A model generated the notes under the pieces. The model saw only the letters and a program-made list of their open reading frames with translations, was not told where the DNA came from and did not search any database. From contig JANXML010000273.1 of the NCBI GenBank assembly GCA_025354645.1, positions 1 to 41,049 on the forward strand: a DNA stretch of 41,049 nucleotides, written 5' to 3'. A program made the position numbers and the translations under genes. The DNA comes from Arcicella sp. (lineage in GTDB: Bacteria; Bacteroidota; Bacteroidia; Cytophagales; Spirosomataceae). Below, in pieces: positions 32,892 through 41,049 of the stretch (position 1 is its first letter; each line of letters opens with the position of its first letter).

Positions 32892-32953
32892 TTATGAAAA
32901 AAGTACAATATTTATCGTATTTTTCTCATCCTAACCAATTAAAACACACAATC

Positions 32954-33070
32954 ATGAAGTTACAGGCTGTTCTTCGTGTCCTTTTGATTACCACTTTGGT
33001 ATTGACAATTGGATACTTTTTTCTCCAAAGTTTCGATTCGTTTGCGTCACACGCTTTCAAGCAACCTTAG
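32954..33070 (+). CDS. Small single-helix membrane protein, 38 residues
   Basis: ATG 32954 to TAG 33070 encodes MKLQAVLRVLLITTLVLTIG and then YFFLQSFDSFASHAFKQP. There is one clear hydrophobic helix (about 5-24) with a basic N-terminal end and a short polar tail. The frame can extend upstream to ATG 32894 (58 residues), but that codon touches the -7 box. A perfect -7 box upstream and a terminator hairpin 20 bp downstream bracket it as a complete small transcription unit. No family is recognised. It could be a real small protein or the coding part of a dual-function RNA. Confidence 0.6.
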   Translation: MKLQAVLRVLLITTLVLTIGYFFLQSFDSFASHAFKQP

Positions 33071-33090
33071 ATTTTGTTTTAAAAACTTTC

Positions 33091-33122
33091 AAACGCTGGT
33101 AAGCAATTACTGGCGTTTTTTT
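33091..33122 (+). terminator. Terminator after the small membrane protein gene
   Basis: AAACGCTGGTAA (33091-33102) pairs with TTACTGGCGTTT (33107-33118), two non-Watson-Crick positions, then a T-run to 33123. Confidence 0.8.
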
Positions 33123-33203
33123 ATTGCCAATAAGGTACGAAGGTTCCAAGTTCTTATAAAACTTTAATTAAAACCCTTTGAGTATTTGTGCCTTATTGGC
33201 AAA

Positions 33204-33971
33204 TTAAATCACAAATTCCACTTCTTTAAAATCAAAATAATTTACATTTTCATCGGTCTCAATTCCTAATTTTCCTGTCTCATCAATTCCAATAATTTTT
33301 CCTGTAAATTGTTGTCCGTTTTTTCTGAAATAATGAAATTCTTCAAATCTATATAAATTTGATAAGTACCTGATTTTCAATGATTCATAATCGTTATTTT
33401 TAATTTTCAAGTAATTTATTTCGATATTTTCTAAGAGCTTTTTTAGTAAATCTGAAAGGTCATATTTTAACGGATTTTGGGTGATTTTTTTGAGAGAAGT
33501 TGCCTTATCGTTACTAAATTCTGTTTGATTAATATTTAATCCAATACCAACAATTGAATGCCCAATTTGGTAGCCTTGTAAGAAATTTTCAATTAGAATT
33601 CCTCCCATTTTTTTGTCACCAACATAAATATCATTGGACCATTTTACTTTAAGATTTCCGTCAATGAATTCACTCAAAAAATCAAAAACGCCCATTGAAA
33701 TGGCAACATTTAATTGAAATTGGTCGCTTGCTTTTAAGAAATTTGGCTTTAAAATTAATGAAAACGTAAGATTTTCGCCACTGTTTGCTTCCCAAAAGTT
33801 TCCTCTTTGCCCACGACCTTCCGTTTGATTATCGGTAATTATGACCGTTCCCTCAAAAACCATGTTCTCAGTCTGAATTATTTGACCAGCAATATCGTTA
33901 GTTGAATGACAGCTTGGCAGATATTTTATCAATTTGCCAGTAAATAATGTATTGGGTTGAATATTGTACAA
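33204..33971 (-). CDS. birA: Biotin-[acetyl-CoA-carboxylase] ligase, TTG start
   Basis: Product of 255 residues. GRGQRGNFWEA (52-62) is the biotinyl-AMP loop, KVKWSNDIYVGDKKMGGILIE (108-128) the substrate motif, and VGIGLNINQ follows. It attaches biotin to carboxylase carrier domains. There is no N-terminal winged helix, so it is a monofunctional ligase, not the BirA repressor. The start is TTG at 33971: a stop lies six codons upstream and no ATG precedes the conserved MYNIQPNTLF N-terminus. The gene diverges from rsfS across about 130 bp, a Bacteroidota arrangement. Confidence 0.92.
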   Translation of the reverse strand: MYNIQPNTLFTGKLIKYLPSCHSTNDIAGQIIQTENMVFEGTVIITDNQTEGRGQRGNFWEANSGENLTFSLILKPNFLKASDQFQLNVAISMGVFDFLSEFIDGNLKVKWSNDIYVGDKKMGGILIENFLQGYQIGHSIVGIGLNINQTEFSNDKATSLKKITQNPLKYDLSDLLKKLLENIEINYLKIKNNDYESLKIRYLSNLYRFEEFHYFRKNGQQFTGKIIGIDETGKLGIETDENVNYFDFKEVEFVI

Positions 33972-34104
33972 GGTTATTGTGTAATTTTATTGTCCGAAAT
34001 CTTATCTGCAATATTAGAAATTTGATTGTCAATATTCAGAAAAAAACCGTAAATTAAATTTTTAGAGCATCATTCTAAAAATTCTTGATTCATAATTAAA
34101 ATAA

Positions 34105-34482
34105 ATGACAGAAGTAAAAACAAAAAGAGATATTAGTTCAGAAGAACTCAGCCAATTGGTGGTGAAGGGAATGCAGGAAAGAAAGGCAACAAACATTGTG
34201 GTGATGGACATGAGAAAAGTGAAAAATGCTTTTACCGATTATTTTGTGGTTGCATCGGGTAGTTCAGACACACAAGTTGAAGCCATCGCAGAATCAGTTG
34301 ATAAAGAAGTTTGGGAATCAACCCGCAACAACCCAAGAAGCACTGAAGGAAAAGCCAACCGTGAATGGATTTTGGTTGATTATTACGACGTAATTGTTCA
34401 CGTTTTCAAAAAAGACCGTAGAGAATTCTATAAATTAGAAGAACTGTGGGGAGATGCTGAATTTACTTATATTGAGGATTAG
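34105..34482 (+). CDS. rsfS: Ribosome silencing factor RsfS
   Basis: Product of 125 residues of the RsfS/Iojap family: IVVMDMRKVKNAFTDYFVVASGSSDTQ, then REWILVDYYDVIVHVF and a closing YKLEELWGDAE. RsfS binds ribosomal protein uL14 and blocks 30S/50S joining in starved cells. It lies upstream of ftsH and divergent from birA, as in other Bacteroidota. About 360 bp separate it from ftsH, so the two may have separate promoters. Confidence 0.95.
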   Translation: MTEVKTKRDISSEELSQLVVKGMQERKATNIVVMDMRKVKNAFTDYFVVASGSSDTQVEAIAESVDKEVWESTRNNPRSTEGKANREWILVDYYDVIVHVFKKDRREFYKLEELWGDAEFTYIED

Positions 34483-34840
34483 TTATTAGTAAATGGTTAT
34501 TAGTTACTGGTTAAACGGTGTCATTTCAGTTACTAAGTATTTTAATTGTAGGGCTGTTTACCAATTACAAATAACCATTAACCAATTAAAAAACCACTCA
34601 AAACCGCATCTTACCATTCTTCATGAAAAGTGATGGTAGGAAACAAAATTATTAATCAACACGTTTTATTAGAAACAGACTTGAGGCAATCTAAAATAAT
34701 TTGAAAATGTGTTAATTTGAAGATTTGAGAATGAGTAAGTTGAGAATATCTAATTTTCAAGCCTATTATTTTCAAATTATAAAACTTCCAAATTATCAAA
34801 TTAAACAAAACCTAACACCTCAAAAATTACTTACATAAAA
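34483..34840. other. Intergenic region rsfS-ftsH with repeats, 358 bp
   Basis: Begins with degenerate heptamer-like repeats (ttagttattagtaaatggttattagttactgg, in part). A hairpin CTTACCAT/ATGGTAGG lies near 34610-34638. AATTTGA-type imperfect inverted repeats span about 34700-34803, related to those before yajC. No strong TAnnTTTG box; TAATTTTC near 34750 is one mismatch away. No gene supported. Confidence 0.6.
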
Positions 34841-36880
34841 ATGGCAGAAAATAATAGTGAAGATAACAAACCACAGGGCTTTCCGAAACGTCGCTCGACT
34901 ACCCCTGGTAATGGTTTTCAAGGTTGGTTAGTGATAGGATTAGTGATTGCTTTAATCAGTATTTACTTTTTGAGCAAAACGCACGTCCTCCCTAAAATAG
35001 ACCAGGCTAAGTATGAACAAATGGTTTTGAATAAAGAGATTTCCAAATTAGCGATTCTGAAAGGGAAAGAAGTTGTGGAAATTACCCTTAAAAAAGATTA
35101 TTTGGACAAATACCGTCAAGAATTAAGTGAACAACCAAGTGCGGTTGTAAATCAAAATGCAGGACCACATTTCGAGAAAGAAATTATCTCGTCGGATGAT
35201 TTTGTGAGAGAATTAAATGAATTACAAAAAGACATTCCCCGCCCTGACCGTGTGACACCAACGGCAGAAGAACGTTACGGAATTTTAGAATTCTTGATGG
35301 GACCAGGATTTTTTATCCTTTTCTTCGTGGCAATTTATTTTATGTTCTTCCGTATGGGAGGGGCAGGTGGACCAGGAGGACAAATTTTTAACATTGGTCG
35401 TTCAAAAGCAACTTTATTTGATGGTGATGCGAAAGTTAAAACCACCTTTAAAGACGTTGCTGGACTTGACGAAGCGAAAGAGGAAATCGAAGAGATTGTT
35501 GAATTTTTGAAACAGCCAAAGAAATTTACGGATTTAGGGGGTAAAATTCCGAAAGGAGCTTTGTTAGTAGGACCTCCAGGTACGGGCAAAACTCTTTTAG
35601 CAAGAGCCGTTGCGGGTGAAGCGGGCGTTCCGTTTTTCTCATTATCAGGTTCAGATTTTGTGGAAATGTTCGTTGGTGTTGGTGCGGCTCGTGTGCGTGA
35701 TTTGTTCAAGCAAGCAAAAGAGAAAGCACCGTGTATCATTTTTATTGATGAGATTGATGCCGTTGGTCGTTCTCGTGGGCGTGGTGCCATGCCAGGTTCA
35801 AACGATGAGCGTGAGAATACCTTGAACTCGTTATTAGTGGAAATGGATGGTTTCGGAACCGATTCTGGAATTATTATCATGGCAGCAACCAACCGTCCAG
35901 ATGTTTTAGACCCCGCATTATTGCGTCCAGGACGTTTTGATAGAACAATCTCGGTTGATAAACCAGATATTATCGGTCGTGAGGCGATTTTTAAAGTTCA
36001 CTTGAAACCGTTGAAATTAGCAGCTGACATTGATCCAAAAGAATTATCGGCACAGACACCAGGTTTTGCAGGTGCTGAAATTGCCAATGTATGTAATGAA
36101 GCGGCTTTGATTGCGGCACGTCGGAACAAAACTGCCGTAGATATGAAAGATTTTCAAGAGGCAATGGATAGAGTAATTGGTGGTTTGGAGAAAAAGAACA
36201 AGCTAATTTCGCCCGAAGAAAAGAAAATTGTTGCTTATCACGAAGCAGGTCATGCGGTGGCAGGTTGGTTCTTGGAACACGCAAATCCGTTGGTAAAAGT
36301 AACGATTGTGCCTCGTGGAGTTGCGGCTTTGGGTTACGCTCAATATTTACCAAAAGAGCAATTTTTGTATCGTACCGAACAATTGATTGATGAAATGTGT
36401 GTGACTTTGGGCGGACGTGTTGCAGAGGATATTATTTTCGGAAAAATTTCAACGGGTGCTCAAAATGACTTAGAACGTATCACGAAGCTGGCATACAGCA
36501 TGGTAACGGTTTATGGTATGAATGATAAATTGGGGAATGTCTCTTTCTACGATTCAAAAGGCGGAGACGGCTATAATTTCAACAAACCTTATTCAGAACA
36601 AACTGCTCGTGAAATTGATGAGGAAGCTCGCAATATTATTGCTTCGGCGTATGAGAAAACGAGAGCTTTATTGAGTGATAAGCAAGATAAATTAGAAATT
36701 TTAGCTCAGGAATTGTTGGTAAAAGAAGTTCTTTTCCAAAGTGATTTAGAGCGTTTGATTGGTCCAAGACCATTTGAGCAATTGACAACGTATCAAGAGT
36801 TTACCAGAAATGAAGATAGAAAAGCGGCAGATTTAGAGAAAGCAAATAAAGAGGCTGAAGAGGCTTTGCCTGCGAGTTAA
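34841..36880 (+). CDS. ftsH: ATP-dependent zinc metalloprotease FtsH
   Basis: Product of 679 residues. Two membrane helices (about 28-45 and 152-171) flank a periplasmic domain. The AAA module has Walker A GPPGTGKT (244-251), Walker [10 protein letters not shown] (298-306), the pore motif FVGVGAAR, and the second-region-of-homology Arg pair in RPGRFDR. The M41 protease site is HEAGH (467-471) with third ligand Asp543. FtsH degrades membrane and unstable cytoplasmic proteins as a hexamer in the inner membrane. Terminator and REPIN follow. Confidence 0.97.
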   Translation: MAENNSEDNKPQGFPKRRSTTPGNGFQGWLVIGLVIALISIYFLSKTHVLPKIDQAKYEQMVLNKEISKLAILKGKEVVEITLKKDYLDKYRQELSEQPSAVVNQNAGPHFEKEIISSDDFVRELNELQKDIPRPDRVTPTAEERYGILEFLMGPGFFILFFVAIYFMFFRMGGAGGPGGQIFNIGRSKATLFDGDAKVKTTFKDVAGLDEAKEEIEEIVEFLKQPKKFTDLGGKIPKGALLVGPPGTGKTLLARAVAGEAGVPFFSLSGSDFVEMFVGVGAARVRDLFKQAKEKAPCIIFIDEIDAVGRSRGRGAMPGSNDERENTLNSLLVEMDGFGTDSGIIIMAATNRPDVLDPALLRPGRFDRTISVDKPDIIGREAIFKVHLKPLKLAADIDPKELSAQTPGFAGAEIANVCNEAALIAARRNKTAVDMKDFQEAMDRVIGGLEKKNKLISPEEKKIVAYHEAGHAVAGWFLEHANPLVKVTIVPRGVAALGYAQYLPKEQFLYRTEQLIDEMCVTLGGRVAEDIIFGKISTGAQNDLERITKLAYSMVTVYGMNDKLGNVSFYDSKGGDGYNFNKPYSEQTAREIDEEARNIIASAYEKTRALLSDKQDKLEILAQELLVKEVLFQSDLERLIGPRPFEQLTTYQEFTRNEDRKAADLEKANKEAEEALPAS

Positions 36881-36901
36881 TTTTAAAAGATAATAGAGTA
36901 G

Positions 36902-36936
36902 AAAGCCTTGTTCAATGATTTGGACAAGGCTTTTTT
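36902..36936 (+). terminator. Terminator after ftsH
   Basis: AAAGCCTTGT (36902-36911) pairs perfectly with ACAAGGCTTT (36924-36933), then a run of six Ts in all. Confidence 0.92.
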
Positions 36937-36940
36937 GTGT

Positions 36941-37020
36941 AATGTAGCACGGGATTGCATCCCGTGAACTTGCGAAAGCCAACAGACTCTGCTTTACGGC
37001 ATGCAATCCCGTACTACATT
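36941..37020. repeat. REPIN-like inverted pair, GTAG foot
   Basis: AATGTAGCACGGGATTGCAT (36941-36960) is the reverse complement of 37001-37020 at 19 of 20 positions. Each half also folds alone: ACGGGA-TTGCA-TCCCGT after GTAGC on the left, and the same order after GTAGT on the right, read in reverse. The architecture equals the element at 12186-12258 with a different palindrome. It lies between convergent ftsH and queG. Confidence 0.85.
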
Positions 37021-37024
37021 TTTA

Positions 37025-37951
37025 CTACCCCAAAAATAAAATGTTTCGTTTCAAACCCTCAAATTTCGTCCGTTTCAATGGAGATTTCTTGAATATCTCT
37101 TTAAAAACTTCTTCCGTTATTTCTTCCCAATCTTCATTAGTAAATTCTGATAAATTAGGGTTTAAATTAAACTGAGGCTCATTATGTGGTTTTGAAAAAC
37201 GATTCCAAGGGCAAACATCCTGGCAAATATCACATCCAAAAGCCCAGTTTTTGAATTGCCCGCTTACTTGTACTGGAATATTTTCTTTTAATTCTATCGT
37301 AAAATAACTGATACATTTCGAACCATCAACCACATAAGGTTCAACGATTGCCTCCGTTGGGCAAGCATCTATGCAACGAGTACAAGTGCCACAATAATCT
37401 TTTATTTCATGGTCATAATCAAGTTCTAAATCAATGATTAGTTCGGCAATAAAAAAGAAACTTCCTTGCTGTTTATTGATAAGATTTGAATGCTTCCCGA
37501 CCCAACCCAAACCACTTTTTTTTGCCCAAACTTTGTCCATCACAGGGGCAGAATCTACAAAGGCTCTTCCAACTACCTCGCCAATTTCTTGATGAATAAA
37601 ACGTAATAATTCTTTCAATTTCTCTTTTACAACATGATGATAATCAGCTCCGTAAGCATATTTAGAGATTTTAATATCTTCTTCACCCTCGGGTAATTTA
37701 TTTTCTGGATAATAATTAAAAAGGAGGGAAATTACTGCTTTTGCATCATCTACTAAAAGCCGAGGGTCAAGCCGTTTATCGAAATGATTTTCCATATACT
37801 GCATCTTGCCGTGCTGATTGGCTTTGAGCCAATTTTCTAATCTTGGGGCTTCTTCTTCCAAAAATCCAGCCTTTGAAATACCACAAAAATCAAAGCCTAA
37901 TTCAAGGGCTTTTTGTTTAATTTGTTGAGCGTATTTTGTTGGGTTTTGCAT
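37025..37951 (-). CDS. queG: tRNA epoxyqueuosine reductase QueG
   Basis: Product of 308 residues. Cobalamin-binding and catalytic region around [13 protein letters not shown] (129-140, Asp133). Two 4Fe-4S clusters: [12 protein letters not shown] (Cys187, 190, 193, 197) and [10 protein letters not shown] (Cys240, 243, 247) with a further Cys213. QueG reduces epoxyqueuosine to queuosine at tRNA position 34. Length is at the short end, without the C-terminal HEAT-like extension of some homologues, which is normal for Bacteroidota. Convergent with ftsH. Confidence 0.95.
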   Translation of the reverse strand: MQNPTKYAQQIKQKALELGFDFCGISKAGFLEEEAPRLENWLKANQHGKMQYMENHFDKRLDPRLLVDDAKAVISLLFNYYPENKLPEGEEDIKISKYAYGADYHHVVKEKLKELLRFIHQEIGEVVGRAFVDSAPVMDKVWAKKSGLGWVGKHSNLINKQQGSFFFIAELIIDLELDYDHEIKDYCGTCTRCIDACPTEAIVEPYVVDGSKCISYFTIELKENIPVQVSGQFKNWAFGCDICQDVCPWNRFSKPHNEPQFNLNPNLSEFTNEDWEEITEEVFKEIFKKSPLKRTKFEGLKRNILFLG

Positions 37952-38077
37952 ATAATAGTTTTGATAATAGGCTAAGTATTTTCACTTATTTTACGTAAAA
38001 TAAACGTAACTAAAACATTAAATTTTGTAAAATACTACAAATCTACTAAATTAGGGAAACAAGTTAATTTAAAACCT

Positions 38078-39508
38078 ATGAATTTCAGTTTTGATAATTA
38101 CAATACCGAAGGATTCTTCGATGAAATGTTTGATGAAAACGGCAATGTCCGTTTGGGATATGAAGCCTTTAAGGAACGCACTGAACAACTAAAAGTGGAG
38201 GAATTCGTTCGTCGACATCAAGCGGCTGAACGTTCTTTGATGGCAATGGGAATCACCTTTAATGTCTATTCTGAAAATGAGGGAACGGAAAGAATTATGC
38301 CCGTCGATATTATTCCAAGAGTCATTGAAGCGGAAGATTGGAAACGAACAGAACGTGGGCTAATTCAACGAATAACGGCTCTAAATATGTTTTTGGATGA
38401 TATTTACCACGATCAAAAAATTCTGAATGATGGCATCGTACCCCGTGAATTGATTGAAACTTCCAAAGATTTTCTTCGTCCTTGCATGGGTATTCGTCCG
38501 CCCAAAGGTATTTACATTCATATCACAGGCACGGACTTGATTCGTGGTGATGATGGTAAATTTATGGTTTTGGAGGATAACCTTCGTTGTCCTTCGGGAG
38601 TGTCATATATGCTCGAAAATCGGGAATTATTGAAGCGAACTTTCCCAGAAGTATTAGGTAAAACTCGGGTACAATCCATTTCTGATTACCCCAATAAATT
38701 GCTTCAAATGTTGCAACACATCTCAGGCAGACCCAATCCGACGGTTTGCGTTTTAACGCCTGGGATTTATAATTCTGCCTATTTTGAGCATTCCTATTTG
38801 GCACAACAAATGGGGGTTGAATTGGTGGATGCCCGTGATTTAGTTGTGCATGATGGTTATGTAAAAATGCGTACTACAAAAGGATTCCAAATCGTAGATA
38901 CCATCTACCGAAGAATTGATGATACTTTTCTTGACCCAACCGTTTTTAATCCACGTTCTATGATTGGGATTCCTGGAATTTTTGATGTCTATAAAAAAGG
39001 AAGAATTGCCTTTGCCAATGCCCCTGGAACGGGTGTAGCGGATGATAAAGTAATTTATGCTTACGTTCCGAAAATTATCAAATACTATTTGGGCGAAGAT
39101 GCTATTTTGCCAAATGTGGAAACTTATATCTGCGGAGAAGAAGACCACTGTAAATACGTTTTAGAAAATATTGAGAAATTAGTGGTGAAAGAAGCCAACG
39201 AAGCGGGTGGTTACGGAATGTTAATCGGTCCAAAATCAACGAAAGCAGAACAGGAGATTTTTAAAGCAAGAATTAAGGCAAATCCACGAAATTATATTGC
39301 CCAACCAACCATTTCATTATCCAGAGTGCCATGTTTGATTAATGACCATGCCGAAGGTCGCCACGTGGATTTACGTCCTTATATTCTCTACGGAAATGGC
39401 GTTGAAGTTATCCCTGGGGGATTGACTCGTGTGGCTTTGCGGAAGGGTTCATTGGTTGTAAATTCTTCACAAGGTGGCGGATCGAAGGATACTTGGGTTT
39501 TGTATTGA
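38078..39508 (+). CDS. Circularly permuted ATP-grasp protein (DUF404/DUF407 type)
   Basis: Product of 476 residues. RGLIQRITALNMFLDDIYHDQ (about 93-113), then IHITGTDLIRGDDGKFMVLEDNLRCPSGVSYM (146-178, parts) and EAGGYGMLIGPKS are hallmark blocks of circularly permuted ATP-grasp type 2 proteins, with ATP-binding residues in the C-terminal HVDLRPYILYGNG segment. ATP-grasp enzymes form peptide-like bonds via acyl phosphates; this subfamily is suspected to modify peptides or amines but its substrate is unknown. Its usual partners, an alpha-E domain protein and a transglutaminase-like protease, are not adjacent. pheS follows 46 bp downstream. Confidence 0.9.
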   Translation: MNFSFDNYNTEGFFDEMFDENGNVRLGYEAFKERTEQLKVEEFVRRHQAAERSLMAMGITFNVYSENEGTERIMPVDIIPRVIEAEDWKRTERGLIQRITALNMFLDDIYHDQKILNDGIVPRELIETSKDFLRPCMGIRPPKGIYIHITGTDLIRGDDGKFMVLEDNLRCPSGVSYMLENRELLKRTFPEVLGKTRVQSISDYPNKLLQMLQHISGRPNPTVCVLTPGIYNSAYFEHSYLAQQMGVELVDARDLVVHDGYVKMRTTKGFQIVDTIYRRIDDTFLDPTVFNPRSMIGIPGIFDVYKKGRIAFANAPGTGVADDKVIYAYVPKIIKYYLGEDAILPNVETYICGEEDHCKYVLENIEKLVVKEANEAGGYGMLIGPKSTKAEQEIFKARIKANPRNYIAQPTISLSRVPCLINDHAEGRHVDLRPYILYGNGVEVIPGGLTRVALRKGSLVVNSSQGGGSKDTWVLY

Positions 39509-39542
39509 GTGTTCCATAATTTTAAATTCAACCACTAATCAC

Positions 39543-39550
39543 TAATTTTG
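39543..39550 (+). promoter_or_regulatory. -7 promoter box immediately before pheS
   Basis: TAATTTTG is a perfect TAnnTTTG match ending 4 bases before ATG 39555, implying a leaderless transcript. No -33 TTG at the usual spacing. Confidence 0.5.
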
Positions 39551-39554
39551 CACC

Positions 39555-40592
39555 ATGCAAGCACAAATTACCGAAATACAACAGCAAATTGCTGATTTTC
39601 CAATTGACAACAAAGAACAACTCGAAGCCTTCCGTATTGCCTATGTGGGGCGTAAAGGCGTAATTGGTGACCTTTTTGATGGATTAAAAAACGTTCCGCA
39701 AGAAGACCGCCGTACCGTTGGACAAGAATTGAACGCTTTGAAAGAATTAGCTCAAAACAAGTTCAACGAGTTCCAAAACTTAATGGAATCGTCGCAGGAT
39801 AAATCAGTAGCCATTGAGTTTGACCTTACGCTGCCCAATATTCCCAACGAAAACGGAACAATTCACCCTTTGACTTTGGTGCGTGCAAGAATCATTGAAA
39901 TTTTTGCCAAAATGGGTTTCAACGTTTCTGATGGTCCAGAAATAGAATCAGATTTTTATAATTTCACGGCACTAAATTTTGCCGAAAATCACCCCGCCCG
40001 TGAGATGCAAGATACTTTTTTTATCGAAAAGAAAGGCGGAAACGTTGCGGACGATATTTTGTTGAGAACGCATACATCAAACGTGCAAATTCGTTTGATG
40101 CAAAACCAAAAACCGCCTTTGCGTTCAATAATGCCAGGTCGGGTGTATCGAAACGAAGCCATTTCTGCCAGAGCTCATTGCCTTTTTCATCAGGTTGAAG
40201 GTATTTATATTGATAAAAATGTGGGTTTCAAAGACTTGAAAGATACGCTCTATTATTTTGCCAAAGAGATGTTTGGGCAAGACACCAAAGTACGTTATCG
40301 TCCTTCTTATTTTCCATTTACTGAGCCTTCGGCAGAGATTGACATTACTTGTTTAATATGTAAAGGAAAAGGTTGTAACGTTTGTAAATATTCGGGTTGG
40401 GTAGAAATTGCAGGTTCGGGAATGGTTGATCCTAATGTATTGGAGCAGTGCGGAATAGACTCACAAGATTATACAGGTTTTGCTTTCGGAATGGGTATTG
40501 AACGTATCACGATGTTGAAATACCAAATTAAGGATTTACGATTATTTACTGAAAATGATGTGAGATTTTTGCGTCAATTTGAGGGACTTTAA
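39555..40592 (+). CDS. pheS: Phenylalanine-tRNA ligase alpha subunit
   Basis: Product of 345 residues. N-terminal coiled coil (1-90), then the class II catalytic core: motif 2 in RVYRNEAISARAHCLFHQVEG, the FTEPSAEIDI segment, and motif 3 in AFGMGIERITML. It pairs with PheT to charge tRNA-Phe. A Cys-rich knuckle ITCLICKGKGCNVCK (four Cys, a possible zinc site) sits where many bacteria have fewer cysteines; this form occurs in Bacteroidota. No T-loop-like leader is visible, and the -7 box is 4 bp before the ATG. pheT is not in the window. Confidence 0.97.
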   Translation: MQAQITEIQQQIADFPIDNKEQLEAFRIAYVGRKGVIGDLFDGLKNVPQEDRRTVGQELNALKELAQNKFNEFQNLMESSQDKSVAIEFDLTLPNIPNENGTIHPLTLVRARIIEIFAKMGFNVSDGPEIESDFYNFTALNFAENHPAREMQDTFFIEKKGGNVADDILLRTHTSNVQIRLMQNQKPPLRSIMPGRVYRNEAISARAHCLFHQVEGIYIDKNVGFKDLKDTLYYFAKEMFGQDTKVRYRPSYFPFTEPSAEIDITCLICKGKGCNVCKYSGWVEIAGSGMVDPNVLEQCGIDSQDYTGFAFGMGIERITMLKYQIKDLRLFTENDVRFLRQFEGL

Positions 40593-40618
40593 GTTTTTAT
40601 GATATTCTTTGAAAAATC

Positions 40619-40646
40619 AAGACCTGTGATTTTAGAGGTCTTTTTT
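40619..40646 (+). terminator. Terminator after pheS
   Basis: AAGACCT (40619-40625) pairs with AGGTCTT (40636-40642), followed by a T-run. Confidence 0.85.
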
Positions 40647-40723
40647 ATGAAAGTCAAATGTTAAAAACGCCTTGCCTTAACACTTTTTAACACCTCCATT
40701 CTTCACATGCCAAAGGTATTTTG

Positions 40724-40731
40724 TATTTTTG
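40724..40731 (+). promoter_or_regulatory. -7 promoter box of the DUF2723 gene
   Basis: TATTTTTG is a perfect TAnnTTTG match, giving a leader of about 110 nt to ATG 40847. No -33 TTG at standard spacing. Confidence 0.5.
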
Positions 40732-40846
40732 GTAACATTATTGTCTATTCAAAACTAAATAACATAACATTACGTGGATAATTGGTCTTGAACATCTCAA
40801 TGGGTTCGGGTATTAATTTGAAAAAATAAACAGTTAAAAATCCTCA

Positions 40847-41049
40847 ATGAATAATTTTAAAAGAATCAACAACCTTACGGGTTGGGTCGTTTTTGCCATC
40901 TCCCTTTTTGTTTTTACTGCCACAGTTGAACGTACAGCCTCTTTTTGGGATTGTGGTGAGTTTATCGCTTGTGCCTATAAATTGCAAGTTCCTCACCCTC
41001 CTGGGGCTCCGTTATTCTTATTGTTAGGACGAATGTTCTCGCTTTTGGC
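40847..41049 (+). CDS. DUF2723 membrane protein, likely protein O-mannosyltransferase-like (5' part only)
   Basis: Only the first 67 codons are inside the window: MNNFKRINNLTGWVVFAISL, then FVFTATVERTASFWDCGEFI and LQVPHPPGAPLFLLLGRMFS. The first membrane helix (13-29) followed by the FWDCGEFIA and HPPGAPLF motifs is characteristic of DUF2723 proteins, multi-pass GT-C-like glycosyltransferases of Bacteroidota implicated in O-glycosylation. The acidic D/E pair after the first helix matches the GT-C catalytic position. The full protein, usually about 1000 residues, continues beyond the right edge. Confidence 0.88.
   Translation, partial: MNNFKRINNLTGWVVFAISLFVFTATVERTASFWDCGEFIACAYKLQVPHPPGAPLFLLLGRMFSLL

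Noticed and set aside
1-41049. tRNA, rRNA, integrase or phage genes
   Set aside because: I looked through all intergenic stretches and found no cloverleaf, rRNA core or recombinase signature, though a covariance search was not possible here.

Overview
The window is chromosomal DNA of a low-GC Bacteroidota, most likely a Cytophagales member (a relative of Spirosomaceae such as Arcicella, Emticicia or Flectobacillus). The support is: Bacteroidota-style promoters (TTG, about 20 bases, TAnnTTTG) before many genes; a long NusB; the Bacteroidota form of RpoZ beside bamD; a DUF1573 lipoprotein beside yajC; a SusC-like carboxypeptidase-regulatory/plug/barrel receptor; and a large beta-propeller/HEAT/cytochrome c dehydrogenase. 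The genus is inference. I see no tRNA, rRNA, CRISPR, prophage or intact transposase gene.

Layout. 1-4.4 kb: the 3'-truncated end of an ABC exporter gene on the minus strand, then nusB, ytxH-like, DUF1573 lipoprotein and yajC. 4.4-8.1 kb: a PfkB sugar kinase, an M19 dipeptidase and a secreted Gfo/Idh/MocA oxidoreductase. 8.2-9.4 kb: bamD-rpoZ. 9.6-13.7 kb: an M48 protease behind an 11-copy heptamer tract, an SLC45-like MFS transporter and a one-POTRA BamA-like barrel. 14.0-15.3 kb: a stand-alone LytTR protein and a NarL/LuxR response regulator, each preceded by the same 20-bp dyad. 15.5-17.7 kb: a lipoprotein and a NAMPT. 18.0-22.0 kb: an outer-membrane receptor, then an ECF sigma factor with a TM-TPR partner. 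22.1-25.8 kb: a sugar-isomerase-like TIM barrel, an MBL hydrolase and a kelch/TM/HTH-like protein. 25.9-27.7 kb: an AT-rich accessory patch of orphan small genes, a truncated aspartic protease and a REP-like repeat cluster. 27.7-32.8 kb: a cytochrome c dehydrogenase and an acyl-CoA ligase separated by a 193-bp inverted repeat. 32.9-41.0 kb: a small membrane protein, birA, rsfS, ftsH, queG, a circularly permuted ATP-grasp, pheS and the start of a DUF2723 gene.

Much of the window is housekeeping: envelope biogenesis (bamD, BamA-like, yajC, ftsH), translation (pheS, rsfS, queG), transcription (nusB, rpoZ) and cofactor metabolism (NAMPT, birA). The unusual material lies mainly between genes: REP/REPIN-like palindromes with a GTAG foot, two 7-bp tandem repeat types, long inverted repeats, a shared regulatory dyad and a possible switching leader before NAMPT. 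Start codons were moved from the longest possible reading frame wherever a -7 box, a -33 box or a signal peptide required it. No clear new multi-gene defence or biosynthetic system is visible. The best leads are the twin-dyad regulator pair, the kelch/TM/HTH protein, the NAMPT leader and the REPIN families.
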